Source: Gymnogyps californianus (taxonomy: Eukaryota; Chordata; Aves; Accipitriformes; Cathartidae). Taken from it: a DNA stretch of 64,000 bases. Shown piece after piece: positions 59,501-64,000 of this stretch (within the stretch, counting starts at the first letter, position 1; each line of letters starts with the position of its first letter). The notes under the pieces are model-generated. The model was not told the DNA's origin and did no database searches. It saw only the letters and a program-made list of their open reading frames with translations. Made by a program: the position numbers and the translations under genes. The stretch lies in contig NC_059478.1 of NCBI RefSeq assembly GCF_018139145.2, forward strand, positions 11,453,001 to 11,517,000. Direction: 5' to 3'.

Positions 59501-62500
59501 CACCAATACTCCAAATACTGATTCTGGAAGGAAAGACTTTTGCTTTACATACAACAATAATTCAAAAACAAACGTAAGATTTCTTGTGATACACATTTCA
59601 ACCATCAGAGACTTAAACTGACAGGCACCACTGTCAATCAGAGGAGGAAGTAATAACATGTAGTAAGGAGTTGCATCTTTTTCTGGCAGCAGAGGAGTAA
59701 GGGAATACCTGCTGCTATTATTATTTCTTGATGTCCTAGTTTAAGCTCAGACTCACCAAATCAATGTGTATGATGTTCTTCCTCCTTTAAACACAACTAC
59801 CTGTATTTTTTTGAAAAGCCGGGAGATGGGAATATGTGATGATGAAACAGGATTTTTGTTTGCATAAATGTTCTCATAAAGGTTTTTATAACTACCTTGG
59901 GCTGCTTCTTTCCAGAAGCATTGTTTCTCCCAGGTAACCTAAATATAATGTGACCAGTTAAATAAGTGGATTTTTTTTTTTATAGTAAAGCGTCTAGGGA
60001 GAGAGAATAAAGGTCAAGGATACTTTCCTCTTCCACTGCTTTTTTTCCTGAATGGGGATAATTTTCCATTCTCACAAACAGCAAGTTCTATCCTCTTTTG
60101 TTAGTAGCCAGCACTACTTCTTTTTCTCTTTTTTTGAAAGTTCTCATTTTTATTAGCTTGTATATTTGACATAGGCGTAGTAGAATCCTTCATTTATGAT
60201 ACAGGAAGGAAGTTTTGTTAAATAACAAAACCACAGACTTTTATACTTTTTTGCCAACCTCTGTACAATACTTTTTTCCTTGAGTAAAGTTAGTATAGGA
60301 AGTGGGACTGATATGGCAAACTTGTTTCATAAGTACATAAATCATACTATTCAACAAGAAATTTTTAGTAAATTTTCTTCACAGTAGGTCGAATGATATT
60401 TTAGTGCATGCAGTGAGCCTTGCTTTTGAGTAGTATGGTATATAATACCTTCGTTTTAATAATTAAATTAACATATGTAGACATTACCATGTAAATGTTC
60501 CACGCCTTCAAGTTAGGACATGAAATACTTTTCAGTGTTTCTTCTCCATCTTGTTTCACTTCCAGAATTTAAATCTGCTCTTCACCTGCAATAAGGTCAT
60601 AGCTGGGAGGGGAACCAAAACCTATGGGGGCATATATTGTACAGTGAGTTTTGGCTGGTTGAAAAAATTTGGCCTTTGGTTCTGTTCCTCTGTCACAAGT
60701 CACTCTGATAATGGTGGCAGAACAGCGCATGCCCTGGCAAATGATACTGCCACTGCAGATACTATAGCCTGCTGTAGTGACATTGGCTCATTCAAGAGGT
60801 TTTAACAGTTAATTCTTTTAACTAGGTAAGTTTTATGTAATTCTGTATCAGCAAAAACATTGTACCTCATGACACTGAGTTCTGACATTGCAGAAGAGTG
60901 CTATGACTCTTTGCATTTTGCACGCTTCTGGACAAAATTTCTCTCTGCAAACACAAGTAGTACTTAGTGAACTGGGACCTGCTCGGTGTTCCATTTGTTA
61001 CTTTATTTGATTGACTGTTAATAGCGTTTTTACTCTTAAATGTGTAATTATATATCTTTTTAGTGATTATTTCTTTAAAAATATTATACTGATCCTTCTC
61101 CCTTAAAATGCATAGAGAACTTTCTACAAAAATCCATGTCATAAAAAAAAAATCAACAACCTAAACTACCAGAATGATTTGAAGTATATAAAAAGTAGAG
61201 CGTATTCAAGTTTTACTGGGTGTTTTTTCTTTTTTTTTTTATCTGGAGATGCCTAACCTTGATGAGACTCCCATCAAATCAAATTTGAGCACAGAAGAAA
61301 TTGTAGTCAATCTCCACCTTTTATTCCTAAGCACAGTGCCATATGCTTGGCTTGCACTTGATAGAGGAAAATATATATTTTGTAAATATTTGCATAGTTC
61401 TCTCTTAATCATAGAAGCCTTTCTAATTTAATGGGTTTTTGTCTTTTTAAAGAAATAACTATATCTTTTGTTGGACAATATTCTTTTTTTATGATACTCT
61501 AATAAACAACAAGCATTTTTCTATCTTGAGGCAACTTTCTGGTGCTAAAAACCAAAGAAAGCAAATCCAGTACATGCTTCGCAGTGAGAAATTTCTTTTA
61601 AGGGATTTGTCTTAAATATTAAGATAGCTCAAAATACATACAGGTTTTGTACTTACTAGGATTTTTTTCTTCATTCCACACCTCAAACAGACCAATCTTT
61701 ACAGATCCTCTCAAGCATTCCCCATTTTTTTTTTTGAAGTGTATACCTAGCCCTCTTAAAAGATTTAAAATGGAATGTGAAGGCTGTGGTAATAGCTAGT
61801 CTATTCTTCTGAATTCCTGTGAAACCTGGGGGTTTTCTCTGAGAAGTCCCCTGTGATGCCTGACATCCCAACAGCACAGTTCCATAACTCGGACAAATGG
61901 CAACCTGCCATATTTTTGATAATTGTTGAAGATGTTTTTCAACAAGAGTAACATCTCTTAAGCTTTGTTAGCTATAATACTATGATGAAAGTTTCAAAGA
62001 CCTGCGAAAAGGTTATTGAGTGCCCTTTGTCAGCTATGCATTTGCTTAGCTCTGGTCATAAGCAGAGGCTGAGAAGATCTTTATCTTGTCTGGTTTGTTC
62101 AAGGTATCATCTATTTTGTGACGGCAGAATCTTCTGGCAGCAAAAGAATTATTTTAAATACAGAGCTGACTCTCTCATTCCTTTTCCTCTTCCTCCTAAA
62201 ATTACAATAATCAAAGTCCAAATAGTCGTCCTTCCCCTCCACTGAATAAATTTGCATACCTCTTAACAGTTGCAGTTCTTTTTTTAAAATACCTAAAAAG
62301 TGGATTTGGATCTGGGATGTGATAGTTTTATTATTAAAATTAACTACTTTATCTGGAAGACTGGTTAGGGCATTTTTGTTTTATTAAATGGTTTTACTGA
62401 ATATTTAATTTGAAAAGTTTGCATAAGTAGTTGCACTTGTCCAAAATGGACTAAAAGATTTTTACTAGAAATTATGTAGTAGGTACTGTTGTACATAGGA

Positions 62501-64000
62501 TTTCTTGCAAAAGTTCCCCACAAATTGTGCATTTAGTTCTATCTGGGGTTGTTAATTATGCCAGGCAACTTTGACGTACTTCTGGCCCGTTACATTAAAC
62601 ACTAAATAACTTAGTGGGAGGCCACATTGTTATGCTTGTGTGAGGGTGAGATAAAGTAACATGACTCGATATGTTGAATACATGTGACTACTGAATGCTA
62701 GATTGCTAATTTATTTGAAGTCCTTCACATATAGAAATGAATCACTGTATACCATTCATTGCTATTTTTTTAAACGGGCAAACTGATAAATATTTCATGA
62801 CCACAGGTAAGCAGAAAACTCACTTTTTCCAGCCCACAAAAGTTTGAGTTCAAAACTAGTTCTGTTCTACATTAAATTTCAGTGAAATTTAGGAAGAATG
62901 AAGAGATCTGTCTAAAATAGTTGATTTGCTGCTGAATGGGAAACAGCTATTTTGGAGTCAATGTGTCTGTTTTTGACTATAAATTCCCTTTTAATCCTTA
63001 GAAATGTTTTCCAAGGGAGTTTTCTTTAAAAATGGTACAACCCCACATGAAGTTTAACTTCATGAATCACCATCTTCCAGCTCGACAGAAAAGCTGCTAT
63101 TGAAAGACTGCACTACTTGTGAATTAGGAGTCAAACATGAAGTGAAATCTTCTTACATTTTTGGTGAGAAGTGGCACTTGATCCTAGAGGCAAACATTCA
63201 CTTCAACCTACATGACACTTCACATTACTAACAAGTGCACTGGCGAAGCTATAAGATGAAATGCCACTTTCTGTTAAAAGTAGGACACACTTTTTCCGTT
63301 TCTGAAAGTTCTATCACTTCATATAGTTGCTTTTGCAAATGAAAAATGGCAACGGTCCTGTACAGAAGTGGTCTGTGAATTACAGAAAAGCAGCTTATGC
63401 TGAGTAGTGTGGCACAAGAAGATGCCAAGCATTTCATGAGGAAAGAATGCAGCACAGTCATGCAGAGATTACAGGGCCCACAAAATTCAGTTATGCTAAG
63501 TGTCTCATCCTTAACTAGAGGAGGATGAATAAAATATAATTATGGTTATATTTTTATTTTAGCAGGCTCAACAAATACGGTGACCTTGTAGATGGTCAAG
63601 ATACTTAGAGTACCTGGACAGAAAATACAGATAGAGAGAGAACGTATGGGGTTTTTTAGTTTTGTTAACTTCATATGTTTTCATCAGTATCGTGATCTAG
63701 ATTACTACTGCCAGGTTTTGAGGGTGATAAACAACTGTATGTATGATATACCATACAGAATTGGCTAGATTTCTTTGCTACTGTATAGCAGTGTCCAAAG
63801 TAGTCTCAATTTGCTTTGTTTTATATTAGAATGAATAAAGGGAAATAATCTTAATATACCTTCCCACAGCCTGCCAATCAGGGAATAAGCAAAGAGGAGT
63901 TTCTCATATTACATCATTCTGAATCTGGAACAGGAGCCCAGATGAACCTGGATCTCCTGCTGGCTTCAGCAGTAACTTGCTCTTTCCTTCCCCAAGAAGG
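56600..64000. other. Unassigned AT-rich noncoding DNA
   Basis: No gene, RNA gene or recognisable mobile element. A possible short exon with acceptor 'ttgtttcacttccag' at 60553-60567 and donor-like 'gtgagt' at 60644 lies in the frame 60551-60805, but there is no family match. T-runs near 59970, 61225 and 61725 are simple. A 17-base hairpin (CAGTCC/GGACTG arms) lies near 58183-58199. Confidence 0.55.

Noticed and set aside
60551..60805. Possible short plus-strand exon (acceptor 'cttccag', donor 'gtgagt')
   Set aside because: The 76-bp segment is open in one frame, but nothing supports coding. Splice-like sites at this level occur by chance.
1..64000. CRISPR arrays, prokaryotic operons, tRNA, rRNA, snRNA, endogenous retrovirus or other viral copies
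   Set aside because: No regularly spaced repeats, no intact tRNA boxes with a foldable cloverleaf, no LTR pairs and no viral protein motifs were seen by eye.

Overview
This window looks like intergenic or deep-intronic DNA from a bird. A crocodilian or turtle cannot be excluded from sequence alone. The clearest evidence is a well-preserved CR1 LINE 3' end on the minus strand at 43793-44217. It has the sauropsid-type tail (reverse complement of TCATAGAATCAT) and an open frame for the C-terminal end of the CR1 reverse-transcriptase protein. A second, older CR1 3' end lies on the plus strand (37281-37431), and a badly decayed CR1-like reverse-transcriptase segment lies at 5590-6330. There are no Alu, L1 or other mammal-type repeats, and interspersed repeats are sparse, which fits a bird genome.

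I recognise no complete protein-coding gene, tRNA, rRNA, CRISPR array, retrovirus or prokaryotic feature. The base composition is AT-rich and there is no CpG island. Most open frames are short and carry no family signature. The longest (19276-19833, plus, 185 codons) is near the length expected by chance in 64 kb.

Layout: 1-5.6 kb, unassigned, with an A/C-rich tract; 5.6-6.3 kb, ancient CR1; 6.3-17.5 kb, unassigned, with simple repeats and one palindromic relic at 11.9 kb; 17.6-18.2 kb, a minus-strand cluster of exon-like segments with good splice signals and a duplicated 27-bp motif; 19.3-20.5 kb, the longest open frame and a second coding-like stretch; 21.3 kb, a relic palindromic repeat; 24.5, 27.7-28.1 and 38.5 kb, MIR-like SINE relics; 26.5 and 27.8 kb, two copies of a ~130-bp repeat, the second of which splits a MIR-like element; 32.2-33.0 kb, a composite ancient repeat with tRNA-like halves; 33.2-34.7 kb, two exon-like segments on the plus strand; 36.7 kb, another relic repeat; 37.3 and 43.8 kb, the CR1 3' ends; 53.4-53.7 kb, a GC-richer patch with a 25-bp tandem repeat; 56.4-56.6 kb, a third palindromic relic and a G-rich tract; the rest to 64 kb, unassigned.

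No set of genes acting together can be described. The parts most worth testing are the exon-like cluster at 17.6-18.2 kb, the unnamed repeat pair at 26.5/27.8 kb, and the shared palindromic relics. I found no convincing new biological system. Family names for ancient repeats rest on remembered consensus patterns and were not checked by any search.
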